Assembly: GCA_014898425.1 (NCBI GenBank)
Contig: RCSZ01000026.1
Location: 185,327 to 249,326 of the forward strand
DNA: 64,000 bases
Reading direction: 5' to 3'
From: Botryotinia globosa
Lineage: Eukaryota > Ascomycota > Leotiomycetes > Helotiales > Sclerotiniaceae
A model generated the notes under the pieces. It searched no databases. It saw nothing but the letters and a program-made list of their open reading frames with translations, and was not told the origin of the DNA. The stretch's first letter is position 1. Every line of letters begins with the position of its first letter. Shown in pieces: positions 49,230-60,500 of the stretch. Both the position numbers and the translations under genes were made by a program.

Positions 49230-51808
49230 TTTCTTGAAAACATTTCTACTAAATATATATTCGATAATTTCAAGAAATACTAAATTAATATATATATTAA
49301 ATTATTAGATTATATTATCTATAATACCAAAAAGAATTTTGTAAATAAAAAATTTATTCAAAATGTAAAATCTATATTGATTATTATCAAAAATATATTT
49401 ATTAAAATATACAACTCTGTAAGCATTATTAAAAGATATTATCATCTATTATATTATATATATAAAATTTTAATAAAAAAATTTGAAGATAACAATTTAA
49501 TTAAAGTGATAATTCTTTAAATAATAATAAAAACTATAAACAATATAACAAAACCAAATGAATTTATTCCTATATTACTAATTTATAGAATATATCCCAA
49601 ATTAAATAATATTAATTTATTAATTACAACAATTATTCAATATATAAAAGCTATAAAAAAAGCTATAATAGAAATATATTATATTCGAATTAAAAAACAA
49701 ATTATAAAAATATTAAAATTAAAAAATAAATTGTTTACAATATCTATTCTTATTTTATTATTGAATTTAGAAGTTTTAATATAAAGAAAAAGAAAAAATG
49801 GTAATATATTAAATAAATAGATTGGATTATATATTTTGATTAAAATAAACAAAGAGATATATAAAATAGAACTTTCTAATAGATCAATTAAATTCCAATC
49901 TATATTTATATAATTTTTCTATATAGAATCTAAAGAAACAAAATCGAAGGATAATTATATGAATAATAATGATAATAATATTATAATCATTAATATATTA
50001 TATATAAAAATATTATAATTCCAAATATTATTATTAATAATATAATTAGATATATAATTATATTATTATATGAAAAACAATTTGATGAAAATAATTAATA
50101 TAATAAATATTAATAAAGAATATATTATAAAATTATTATAATTGATTATATTTTTATAAAATAATATATTTATAAAATATATAAAGTTGTAATGTAAGAA
50201 AATTGATGGATTAATAAAGAATAAAGTCTTTAAGATTATCTCAAAAAACAATATTCTATTTAGAATGAGACTTTTTAAATTATATTTTATTAATAAAATA
50301 AAAGAAAAGAATATTAATAAAGTATATATGAAATTATAATTAATGATTTAGATATATTAAAATAAGAATAAAATTATTATTTTAATATAATTATTTACTA
50401 TTCAATATATTAGTTAATATATTATTCTTATATTTACTATTATTTTATAAATATCAAATAAATATATTCAAATTTATTTATAAGATATTATATAAGTATA
50501 TATTTAATCAACTATAATTTTGAATAAACTTATTTATATAGAAATATCAAAAAAGATTAGATTTGAAAATGGATATATTCTATATATTATAAAACCTTTA
50601 TATAGTATCTCTAAAGTAGAAAATCATTAGTTTGAAATCTATTACAACTATTACAGGGATAAGCTAGATATAATATAATTTATATATGATTTTTGTTTAT
50701 TTTATTTAATCAATAGTATTAATATTATAAGGCTTCAAATCAATGATATACTTATAATTATAAATAAAAGATTTGTATATTTAGAATAAAAGTAATTAAA
50801 CAAAATCAATTTTATAATCAAAAACAAAGAGCAATTGATAGAAGATTATTTATTTAGATTTAATAATTATTTAATTATTCTTAAGAGTAATAGGATTTAT
50901 TTCAATCAAGAGAAATAATATAATAATATTAAAATAATTATAACCGGGAATGTTAATATATATAGAATAAAGAGAAAAGTTTGGAAAAATATTATTTCAA
51001 AAAATCAATATATTATTTAATATATAAAAAAAGTATATATTATAATTATATATCAATTAAAAATATTTTATTATTTTTTTATTATTATTTAAATAATAGA
51101 TCCAAAAAAAGAAAATATAAATAAACTCAATAAAATTATTAAATAGTAAATAAATAACTCAAAAAAAGAATTTATATTTATATTTTTAAATATAAATTCT
51201 ATCAAATTAATTGTTTTTATTAATATATTATTTATTAATAATACTGATTTATTATTACAAATTGACTATATAATTTGTTTAATAAACAAATATAATAATA
51301 TTAATATTATATATTAGATATTAATTAAATATAAAAGAATTATTAAAAGTATATTAATTTCTAAACTATATATATTAGTTTTAAGCTTCAATATTGAAAT
51401 TGTTATTAAAGATATTATCAATACTATTCTCAAATCTAAAAAGCTAATACTATTTATATTCTATATAAATTCAAAATCATTATATAACCTATTAACTAAA
51501 TTTAATATGAATATAAAAAAACGATTTCTAATTAATATTATAATTTTAAAATAATATTATAAGAATAGAAAGATTATAAAGATTAAATAGATTAATAGAA
51601 AATCGAACTTTATAAATATTATAATCAAAAATAATATATATCAAATATTAAAAGATTTAATTGATATTAATAAAATAATTATTAAAATAATATATTGAAT
51701 AGAAAAAGAATAATAATATAAAAGTTAAATAAAACTAAGAGAATATTATATCTAAAATGGATTATAAACTAGAATATATAATTATATTCATTTTTAGAGA
51801 ATTATTAA

Positions 51809-51978
51809 TATCAGGATATTGATTATATAATCAAAGAGAATATTATATTAACTAATATTGTATTAATATTTCCCTATATATTTAATATCTAGCTTTCTAT
51901 AAATAATAATAATCAAAAACGAATACAACCATATAGAATTAAGTACTTATATTTATATCAACCAAGTTGATATCAATA
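51809..51978 (+). repeat. Copia-C 3' LTR (170 bp)
   Basis: More decayed than the 5' LTR; followed by AGAAC (51979-51983) and then the N-terminal half of the protease gene on the minus strand. Confidence 0.9.
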
Positions 51979-54432
51979 AGAACACCATTCTGTCCATGGA
52001 CATACTCCCTGTCAGGAATACCATTATTATCACCAGCGTTATACCCACTATATCCACCATTACTCTCATTACCACATTCCTTCCCTCTTCGTATCTCTTC
52101 CGGCCCCCTTTTCTCCTCGTCTCTCCTCTCTTCCTGCGATGCCGATAACATCCTCTCGAATTCCTCCAACATCTCCCTCCTCCCTGACACCGAATCCAAA
52201 AAGAGCGTGCTCAAAAGGTTCTCCGGACACTTCAAAAACTGTTCGAACATTTTGACAACAAACACACCACAGTCATATCCATTTTGTTGGCATGTAACGA
52301 ATCGATGCTGTCATTGAATGGATGATCTAGGTATCTCGAGATTTAATTCCGCTTCAGCTTTTTTGATGATCCATGTCTACAATAGAATAACGGCTTTGCT
52401 GTGATTCGTTTGACCAATGAGGGTGTCGATTGTAAGGATAATAGGATAGCCTTGATGAAGGTAATCAGAAGTGGTCGTCGCTGGAGTCGGAGTAGACTCG
52501 ATACGTGATACATTGTTCAAGCCAACAATAACAGCGAGATACCAATGAAGATTATCGAAATTAACAGGAACAATCGTAAAATCTCTTGTGAATACTTCAT
52601 TAGTTTTATCCCATGTCAGACAGTAGTTCCCACTTTCCAAGGCGGAAAGGAGTAGGGATGATTGCAAAGAAATCCTAGATGAATCCTGGGATTTGTCTTT
52701 TAATATTGACATTGATGCATTGATTATATCGTCATCTAACCATAATTTCCCTCGAAGTTTTGATACATGACGTTCCTTAATCTCGATATGGTTGACGATT
52801 ATCTTCTTGTTTGTGTTCCAAGGAAGGAATAGTGGTCTTCGCAAGGATAATGAAGACAATTTTGGCTCGATTCTCTCTGCTATTGTTACCGCTACCGCCA
52901 GCGCCGGGTTGTGATTGGGGATCCTCATCTGTAGCGGTGGAGGGGGATCAGAAGTATGAGCTTGACTTTGAGCTAGAGAGCGTTTTCGGTCGTTGTATTC
53001 ATCCAATCCATCCGCAACTGTACCCTCTCTTCTTCTTTCTTTGTTCAGTGCAATTTTCAAATCCTCGTTCGAAGACCGGGCCATTCTCCAGTTTGGTGAC
53101 TTTTGAATGAAAGGGTCGACTAGCCTGCAAGATTGGCTAGCGGAAGGATTTTGATCGTACCAGACTGAACCATCTTCGCTCATGATGTCGCTTCCGGCTC
53201 CTCCTCTAACCCACCCTTCATCATCTGAATGATAGACTGCCACGGGCGACACATCTTGGCGAGCAAAAGAGATGTTTCCATTCTCATTGTGATCAAAAGT
53301 TTCATAAGTCATATCCTTACAACATTAGGATGTCTTCTTCTTTTCACAACTTTTGATCGACCAGACGCCGCCATCATATTCGTCGGGGTTGCGATTGTAG
53401 CCAAGAGTGTTGCGTTTGGGCGTGAAGGCGATGATGAATGCACGTGAAATGATAAATTGTGAGAAGCTCTTCAAGCCAACTTTGGAGTGAGAGGAATAGA
53501 GGGATTGGCTTGATTTCTTAACTTCACTGCGGAGTTTGGCTTTGTAGTTGACTTCGTGGTTGATTCCGTAATGATGAATGAAGCTGATGGTCCCATGGAT
53601 TTGAGAATGCCGGGCTTGCTCACTCCTTGTACTTGTTCATCATCTCCACCTCTTCCAGTTCTTTCACTTCCTTCACTTCCAACTCCAACTTCTTGGCTTC
53701 CCCCTTCCCCATTTCCTATCCATGTCTTTTTCAACATTGTTCTCATCGGTGTCGACTCATTTGAGGACGAAGCCGATGACAAATATCCATCTCTCATAAT
53801 CTCCGCCTTCTCTTCTTTCTTGATCCGCCATTCCTTCTCTTCTCTTCCAAAAGTTCCCTTTTTGCACACTCTGTATCTTCCCTGGGAAACCAAGTCAAAT
53901 CGTTTCTTGAACCTTTCTTACGGTTTCCCTTCCTCATCAGCCTCGCCGCTCTTAAAGCCTCCAATATAATAGGAAAATTATACCCTGTTTCCGATTGGAT
54001 CGATTTAATATTTCGTAATGAATCTCGAGATTGTATCGTCCTTCGACCCAACCAAAAGAACAATTCCCATATGCTATTCAGCGAGAAAACTTGTCGCAGA
54101 TTTTCCGTCAGTGTTTTCTTGTCCTTATGTAGCTTGTGCCAATCATCGTGGTGAAGGATCTCCATGGTTTTGAAAATAACATCGGATTCAAGTCTTGTAA
54201 CGATCCAGTCCTCAAATAAAAGCTCGTTGTCGATATCGACCTCGGTGTTGGAACTCTCATGATTGTCCTTATCCTGAGCTTCCCAATCCTCATTGATGTA
54301 ACTTTGGTATAGATCCTCCCAGCCATCAATCAAATCTTGGCTTGCTTCGGCAGTGATTTCTGACGTCGATTCGAAAATGCTTGTGAATTGCTCTAGTGCT
54401 TTCTCCACTGTATCCTCCACTGCCTCCTTCAT
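51979..54432 (-). pseudogene. Ulp1-type cysteine protease (peptidase C48), N-terminal and catalytic part
   Basis: The catalytic triad of the SUMO-protease fold is readable: His in NLHWYLAVI (codon 52545-52547), Asp in ILTIDTLIGQ (52427-52425), and Cys in QQNGYDCGVFVV (TGT at 52269-52271), with the oxyanion Gln before it. The pieces 52377-53312 and 51979-52265 are in one frame, separated by TAG (52377-52379, from CAG) and TGA (52311-52313, from CGA). Upstream, 53471-53893 and 53794-54432 continue the gene in other frames, implying single-base shifts near 53330 and 53840 and another TGA at 53471. The N-terminal part has LFFWLGRRTIQSRDSLRNIK and is helix-rich. ATG at 54432 is the first long-frame start, but the frame is open for at least 16 codons upstream, so the true start may be earlier. 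The gene runs on across the Copia-C insertion into 46236-44934. Ulp1-like proteases cut ubiquitin-like modifiers or act in some transposons. Confidence 0.8.
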
Positions 54433-54647
54433 TGTATATTGAATCGTCTTCGTTGAATTCGTTATCGTGGCATCTGCGACACTTCGGTTTCCTCGTCGTT
54501 ATGTTTGATTTCCCTTGCTGCGTTGCCGTTTTGGTCTTTGTGATGATGGTGGAAATTGTAAATATAACCGTAAATATTCATGGTTCTTGATTCTTGATAA
54601 ATGTAATATAAGAAGCAATGGGCGAGGTGTGATAGTGAGAAGGACAA

Positions 54648-55254
54648 AGAAGTTAAAGAAGGGAGGAAGGGAAGAAAGCGATAAGGATAAGATGATACGA
54701 CGTAGCTGCCAAACTATCTCAGAAATTCTGATGCGCGCAACATTTGATTCGAGAACTCTCCCTCAAGGATTCACCCGCCAACCGAGCAGATCGATCTCAC
54801 TGCTATTCTTGAACTAAATGTTGGTATCAATAGCACTGACTTAATTTTACAGTTTTTAATTATAGTATCGAATCTATTGAAGGATGGATTATCAAAGGAA
54901 TTACCACTGTATTGTTACTTGAATAAATTAGACTGACTGTTCAGTTGGTAAGTGCATCGGGCAGGTAAACTATTCTGCAGCCCTGGTCGATAAGATTTGC
55001 TTTTGAGAACTAGTCTCGTACTCTCGTACTCTCGTTATCTCGTTATCTATCTGACCTCGGATATTCCAGTCACGTGACTCTCAGCATAGCCTGCCTCACC
55101 TGGCTTCCTGATCTACACAATAATGCGAAGCATTGTTCTTCGCATTATTCTTGGGAAATTCAGCCTCGCCATCACCTTTCTTCGTTAATTTGGCATTTCA
55201 TCAATCATGCCGGTTCGATGAACAACACAACTCTCTATCTCTCATTTATCAACT
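54648..55254. promoter_or_regulatory. Divergent intergenic region of the Ulp1-type and three-exon genes
   Basis: About 0.6 kb between two genes transcribed away from each other, of normal composition. It holds a tandem of TACTCTCG/TTATCTCG words (55017-55050) and a perfect 12-bp inverted repeat (55119-55130 and 55138-55149). Promoter function follows from position only. Confidence 0.5.
55119..55149. repeat. Perfect 12-bp hairpin upstream of the three-exon gene
   Basis: AATAATGCGAAG, a 7-base loop, then CTTCGCATTATT. It lies about 106 bp before the ATG at 55255, in the likely 5' untranslated region. Confidence 0.7.
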
Positions 55255-56767
55255 ATGTCCACTAACCACATTGACGAGGACGACGACTTTCTGGCCGTCA
55301 GCAGAGGTCATCAACAAATTGCATCTGTATCTTCATCGTCATCATCTCATTCAATTCCGCCCACCCCTCCTCTATCTCACGATTCCGAATCTCCTCTCAA
55401 TCGAAGCTTTCATACCGATACTAATCCTGACAGAAGTCTCAACAATAACAACATTGACGATATCGATTTTGATAAAGATATTACGGATGTACTCGTTGCT
55501 GACGCTGACACAAACAACAATATAAATCTTGGGAATAAATCTATCAAAAACGCGCGACCTTACTCTGCTAAGAAGCAAGCATTGGAACTTATTACAAGTT
55601 GGGCCAACGGAACTCTGGATCTCTGCGACCCTGGTCTTTCGCCAGTACAAGAGTTTCGTTTGACTCCAACAGAGTATAAATGTTTGCTCGAAGAAATAGA
55701 ATCAGACCCATCCGTGTTTGGTTTCTTCGAAGATAAAATCTCAGCGACTTACTCAAAAGCCGAGCAGACTTTCCGACTTAAGATGCCACATCAGATGCAT
55801 CAATGTCCACTTACTCGATTGTTGGTACATCTCGATACGTTTCTCAACGCCTGCTTGGCGAACTTCCCAGATCTCCAATCAGACCTCGAAGTTTCAGGCA
55901 ATACTCCATTCACTTTCTTTTCCGATCAACAACATGCTAAACGTATGCGACAACAAAAGGAACGTAAGGATTTTGCAAAGCGCATTGAAAGAGTCTCTTC
56001 AACCAGGTATGTTACGTTCTTCAAACTTCGGGACGAGATCCTTTGAACGAGCACTAATATTACATCGTGTAGAAATCCGATTTCTCCCACAGAAGTCCAA
56101 CGAAGAAATGCTGAGATAGATGCTATGTACGATCCGAACACTAAACCGAAAGGAGTTACTCGAGCTCCCGATGTATACGTCTTTTTTGCTTCTATGTTGT
56201 ACCCTTGCTTGTGTTTTGAGGTCTCTTGGTCCCAAAGCTTGGAGAATGTCCAGAAAGTGGCAGCCACATACCTACGCCGTTCTCGAAGTGCTGTACGAAT
56301 TGTTGGTATTGTTGATATACATTACAACAAAACCAAAAACAAACACATCGATCCTGACCAGAGCGTTTGGATACGCCTCTATAAGCTTGTACACAGGCCG
56401 ATAAATCATAACCGCGTGCGAGATGATGTTGTTGCTATATCTGAGGTGGTATGTTCCTCAGCCCTACGATGTTTAGATACAACCATATGCTGATGGATAT
56501 TGATAGCAAGTTCAAGATTTCAATGGGAACATGATTAACTCTACCACGAATTGCATTGATATCGCGCTCAATGACTTTTTCCCTAGATTCTTAACGGAGC
56601 CTCACAAAAATGATCCCAATATGATCAGTCTTCTTGGCCAAAGATATATCCTCACCACCCAAAGAATGCACGATATTCTAGCCAAAGCCAAGAAACTACA
56701 AGATCGGTATGAGACTCAAACTGGAATGCACGAGCTTTCGCCTGAGTTGGAAGAAGAAGAAGGTTAG
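55255..56767 (+). CDS. Three-exon gene with PD-(D/E)XK-like motif, 462 aa
   Basis: Exons 55255-56006, 56073-56448 and 56507-56767. Intron 1 is 66 bp (GTATGT...GCACTAAT...GTAG) and intron 2 is 58 bp (GTATGT...GCTGAT...ATAG). Phases match, and the total is 463 codons with the stop. The N-terminal 100 residues are acidic and Ser/Asn-rich (SVSSSSSSHSIPPTPPLSHD). A conserved-looking block, RPYSAKKQALELITSWANGT to LLEEIESDPSVFGFF, follows. Residues 282-330 have APDVYVFF...CFEVSWSQSLENV...VRIVGIVDIHYN. The order P-D, about 15 residues, E-V-x-W-S-Q and then an alternating strand resembles PD-(D/E)XK-type nuclease folds found in fungal proteins (Asp284, Glu300; no clear Lys after Glu). It is the only intact multi-exon gene in the window and is divergent from the broken Ulp1-type gene. 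Function is inferred from one motif. Confidence 0.75.
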
Positions 56768-57164
56768 TAAGGATGGGTGACTTGGCTTGGACTCGAAGAA
56801 TACTGTGTTGAAAAGATAGATTTTGAAAATTCATCTGGAAAGAAATTGTTTGTTTAAAAGTGTGTTTCATTTTTGGGCGGGCGAAAAATTAGAGGCGTGG
56901 TATTGGTACCAAGGTATAATGTTCGAATTGGATGGAGGGACTGCTAGGTCTGAACATCATCGGAGTTGAAAGAGCTGGATATCTGATTTTTGGAACTTTT
57001 GGAGCTTTTGAAAATTACTATAGATACCCCGGAAATCCAGCTTTTTTTCTTTAATTTATTTTGTACTCGCACACCCCTCCCCGCTGGAATAAACTATACC
57101 CCCGCAACCGCTTCAGTCATTACAATGCCAACTAAAAGCTACCACCGTTTCGCTCTTCTTATCC
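56768..57164. other. 3' region of the three-exon gene
   Basis: Normal composition, no further gene. It ends at the LINE target site. Confidence 0.6.
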
Positions 57165-57180
57165 ACTAGTGGGTGGTATA
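57165..57180. repeat. LINE target-site duplication, left
   Basis: ACTAGTGGGTGGTATA, repeated exactly at 63252-63267. The preceding base is C here and T there, a CA to TA change that may extend it to 17 bp. Confidence 0.85.
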
Positions 57181-57532
57181 GTAGTAGTAGTAGTAGTAGT
57201 AGTATTTATTAATGTTCATCGAGCCAGCTTAAGGCTGACTTTGGAAACCTTTCAAAAGATATAGGAATGTACTAAACTATAAACTTATTTAATACTTTAA
57301 AAAGCAATTTATATATACAAAGGTTAGAGTTTATTTGAATGATTTTTTTTTTGTTAATTGAAATAGAATTAATAGTATTTTTAGGATTTTGAAGAGCTAG
57401 ATATAGTTTTTTAGGAATAGATGAATATAAGCTATAAGAATATATATTTATAAGATGTATTGATATTAAAAGGAATTTCTATTACATTTCTTAATCATTA
57501 TTTAAATTAGATAAGGAAAAAACAAAATCCGA

Positions 57533-57563
<31 letters not shown>

Positions 57564-60500
57564 GAAAAAAGTAATTGAATATTCTTAACAAAAATAGATA
57601 TTAATATAAAACCAAATGATTTTAAAGAATTTGGTTAATATTAGTAATTATAATATTAGAAATAAAAGATAATTAAAGTTTTTTGTTATCAATAAGAATA
57701 AAAGTAAAAATGATTATTTAAATTATTTTTCGAATTGAGTTAATAATTTATAATATAATATTAAATATTCAAAAGTTTTCTAATAATTATAGAAGTATTT
57801 CAAATTAATATTTTGATATTAAAACTTTTTATAGTATTATATAAAATCCTTATATCCTATATATATAGCTAGAATATAATATAGTATCTTTTTTAGCAAA
57901 TCCAATTTTAGAAAAAACTTAATTGTATAGATAAGATTTTATCTATTATAAATATTTGAAAGAGTAGATTATTATTTCTTTTATTAGAATTACTCCACTT
58001 AATTATAAAGTTTTTTGATAATAATCCCTATTCTATTAATAATAGATATTGAAATGGATTTTAGATTTCAAATAGATTTACAGATTTTAAAATCGATAAG
58101 TTTATTAATAATCTTATTCCCTTCAATATCTATATATTCAAAAAACTAATAAACCCTAATATTAAAGATTTATATAATATTTTAACAAATATAAAAAACT
58201 TATTAGAAAAAATCAAATACATTATTATATAAATATTAGATTATTAAGATATTATTGATATAAAATCATAAATATTATTTATTAAATGAAAAAGATTTTT
58301 TAGAATGTATTTAAAATCTATATAGATTTCAATTGCCTTTGAATCGAAGATATATAAGATATTATTAATCAAATTCAAATTAATAACAACTTATTTTTTG
58401 TTTTAATATATTATGTATTTATATCTAACAAATCTTTTTCTATCAATAATTTGTTCAAAACTGTTTAAAAAGATTGAGATTTTATTAAAAGGAAAATAAA
58501 ATTATTACTCCTTGAAATTAATAGCTATTATTTCCTTATCAATACCTCCTATCAGATTTATTCAATATTTTAAAAAGAAATATGAAGATTGTAATATAGA
58601 ATATATAATACTAAAAAAGATTATTCCTAAATATTGAATTTTGGTTTTAGATTTTTGTTATTGATTAATATTCTTATTTTTAATAGTAAGTAGAGATATA
58701 ATTTAATAAATTATAAAATAAAAGATATTTATTAATTAAATATATATAGTGAATTAAAGTTTAGTTTTATTTAATATTATATTAATAAATAGAATATCTA
58801 TATTTTTAAAAAAAATAATTATTAAAATGGTTTTCTAAATTGAAAATATATTTTTGAATATTAAAGCAAATATTTGTTTTAATAGATTAATATATTAATC
58901 TATTTGAAAAGAAATGATAAGATTGTAGATAGTATATTAAATATAAGGTAGTTTTGTTTTATTATTGAATTATATTTTAATTCTATATATAAAAGAGGGA
59001 ATAATATAAATAATAATAGCTTTGTATAAAACTGAAACTAAAAGGTTATTAATTGTTTTTATAAGATTATAGATATAATATACTATTATCTAAATTTTAG
59101 TAATCTTTATAATAATATATTTTTTAAAAAAGAGTTTTCTATTGAATCAAACTTTTAATTATTTTAGAACAAATTATATTTTATTTTCAGTTATAATAAT
59201 CGATATAATAATAAATTCTTTATTAATAATATAAAAGGAAGTATAATCTCTTTTCTTTTTAATAAAATAAATTATTTCGAGTTTTTTAGAAACGAAAACA
59301 ATTTTATTGTTATTATTTTATTCAAGAATCTTTTCTATATTATTCACTAAAACAAGAATATTAAAGTTTAAGAATTAGAAAGTCTAATATAAGTAGAGGT
59401 TATCAATATATTTGAAATATAGTTTTGTATTTTGTAATATAAATTTAGCTAGATATAATATATATAAAATTAGAAAAAGAGAGAAGTTTTATAATGTTTT
59501 GTATGTAATCTTGTGATTGAATGTAGTTGAGTTTTCTAAATAGATTCGAATATATTGATTGGTAAAAAAGGAATCGATTAATTTTAGGAAAGCTAGGGAT
59601 CAATTTTATCTAATTATTTTTTTAAATAGTTTTCATTTTAGAAATATATTAAAAACACTTTGGATATTTATAGTGATTATAATGATTTCTAGTTCTTGGA
59701 AAAAGATAGTCTTTATATTGTATATAAAGTAAACAATCAGATTTATAATAGTTTTTTTAAAAAGAGTTTTTTTGTATTGTAAGCTAAGAATATTATTGAT
59801 TAATATAATTTATATTAGATAATAGATTATAATTCTCTTTAAATCTTTTAAAATACAGAAAATGAATACAATTAATTGTTAAAAGCAAATAGAGAATCTA
59901 TTCTTTTTACCAACCTTAAATAATATAATTATCTCAATAAACTTTTAGATTTACAGAATGAAATTGAATATTAGATATTGATTATAAAACTTATATAAAG
60001 TATTATCAATTGTTAATTAATAAACTTTAAATATTTGCATTATAATATAATCAATATCTAATAAGATACTAGAAATTCTAATAATATTACATTCAACCTC
60101 TTTCATCAAAACAGATTGAGATTACTTTAAGGTATTCGATTTGTTTTAATTTTTAAAAAGATTATATTCAAAATTATTAAAAGTATTGAAACAATCAAGG
60201 ATCTTTTTATACAAAGCCTCAACCTTTTTTATAATATCTTTAATAAGATTTCTATCAACATACAATAAGAGCGATTTCAGACTAAACCCTAATTTGTATT
60301 AGTTGATAACTTTATAAAGCTTTTTATTATCTTTAATTCTATTTATAATATTCTTTTAATAATTATATTTTGTTTATTGGATTATTTTGTAGAAGGTTCG
60401 AATTATTTAGAGGATATTTTTATCTAAAATATTATATTTACAAAGATAATCCCAGTATATCTTCTTACATTTAGAAATTCATTATAATGTGACTTTACTA

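Larger units (their letters stand above)
46237..51978 (+). mobile_element. Copia-C, complete 5742-bp element inside the Ulp1 gene
   Basis: Both LTRs are exactly 170 bp (46237-46406 and 51809-51978). The ends are TATCGGGACA...CAACA on the left and TATCAGGATA...CAATA on the right; TG and CA termini have become TA by RIP-type change. TSD AGAAC. The plus strand carries decayed gag (about 46860-47400), integrase (49020-49229: YQIYSKLLERFRFTLLENIE and a YIDIIYI tract) and RNase H near the right end (LFINNTDLLLQIDYIICLIN, FYINSKSLYNLLTKF). Every frame is broken. Confidence 0.9.

Noticed and set aside
46237..51978. Alternative Copia-C borders at TGTGATT (46254) and TATCA (51975).
   Set aside because: They give no target duplication; shifting outward to TATCGGG and CAATA gives equal 170-bp LTRs and AGAAC on both sides.
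53556..53969. A 137-codon plus-strand open frame.
   Set aside because: Lies opposite the N-terminal region of the Ulp1-type gene and is Pro/Ser-rich shadow of its charged residues.
57537..57562. Poly(A) run as the LINE tail.
   Set aside because: The LINE reads on the minus strand, so its tail must be at 57181 and would appear as T or a simple repeat; the GTA run at the TSD fits.
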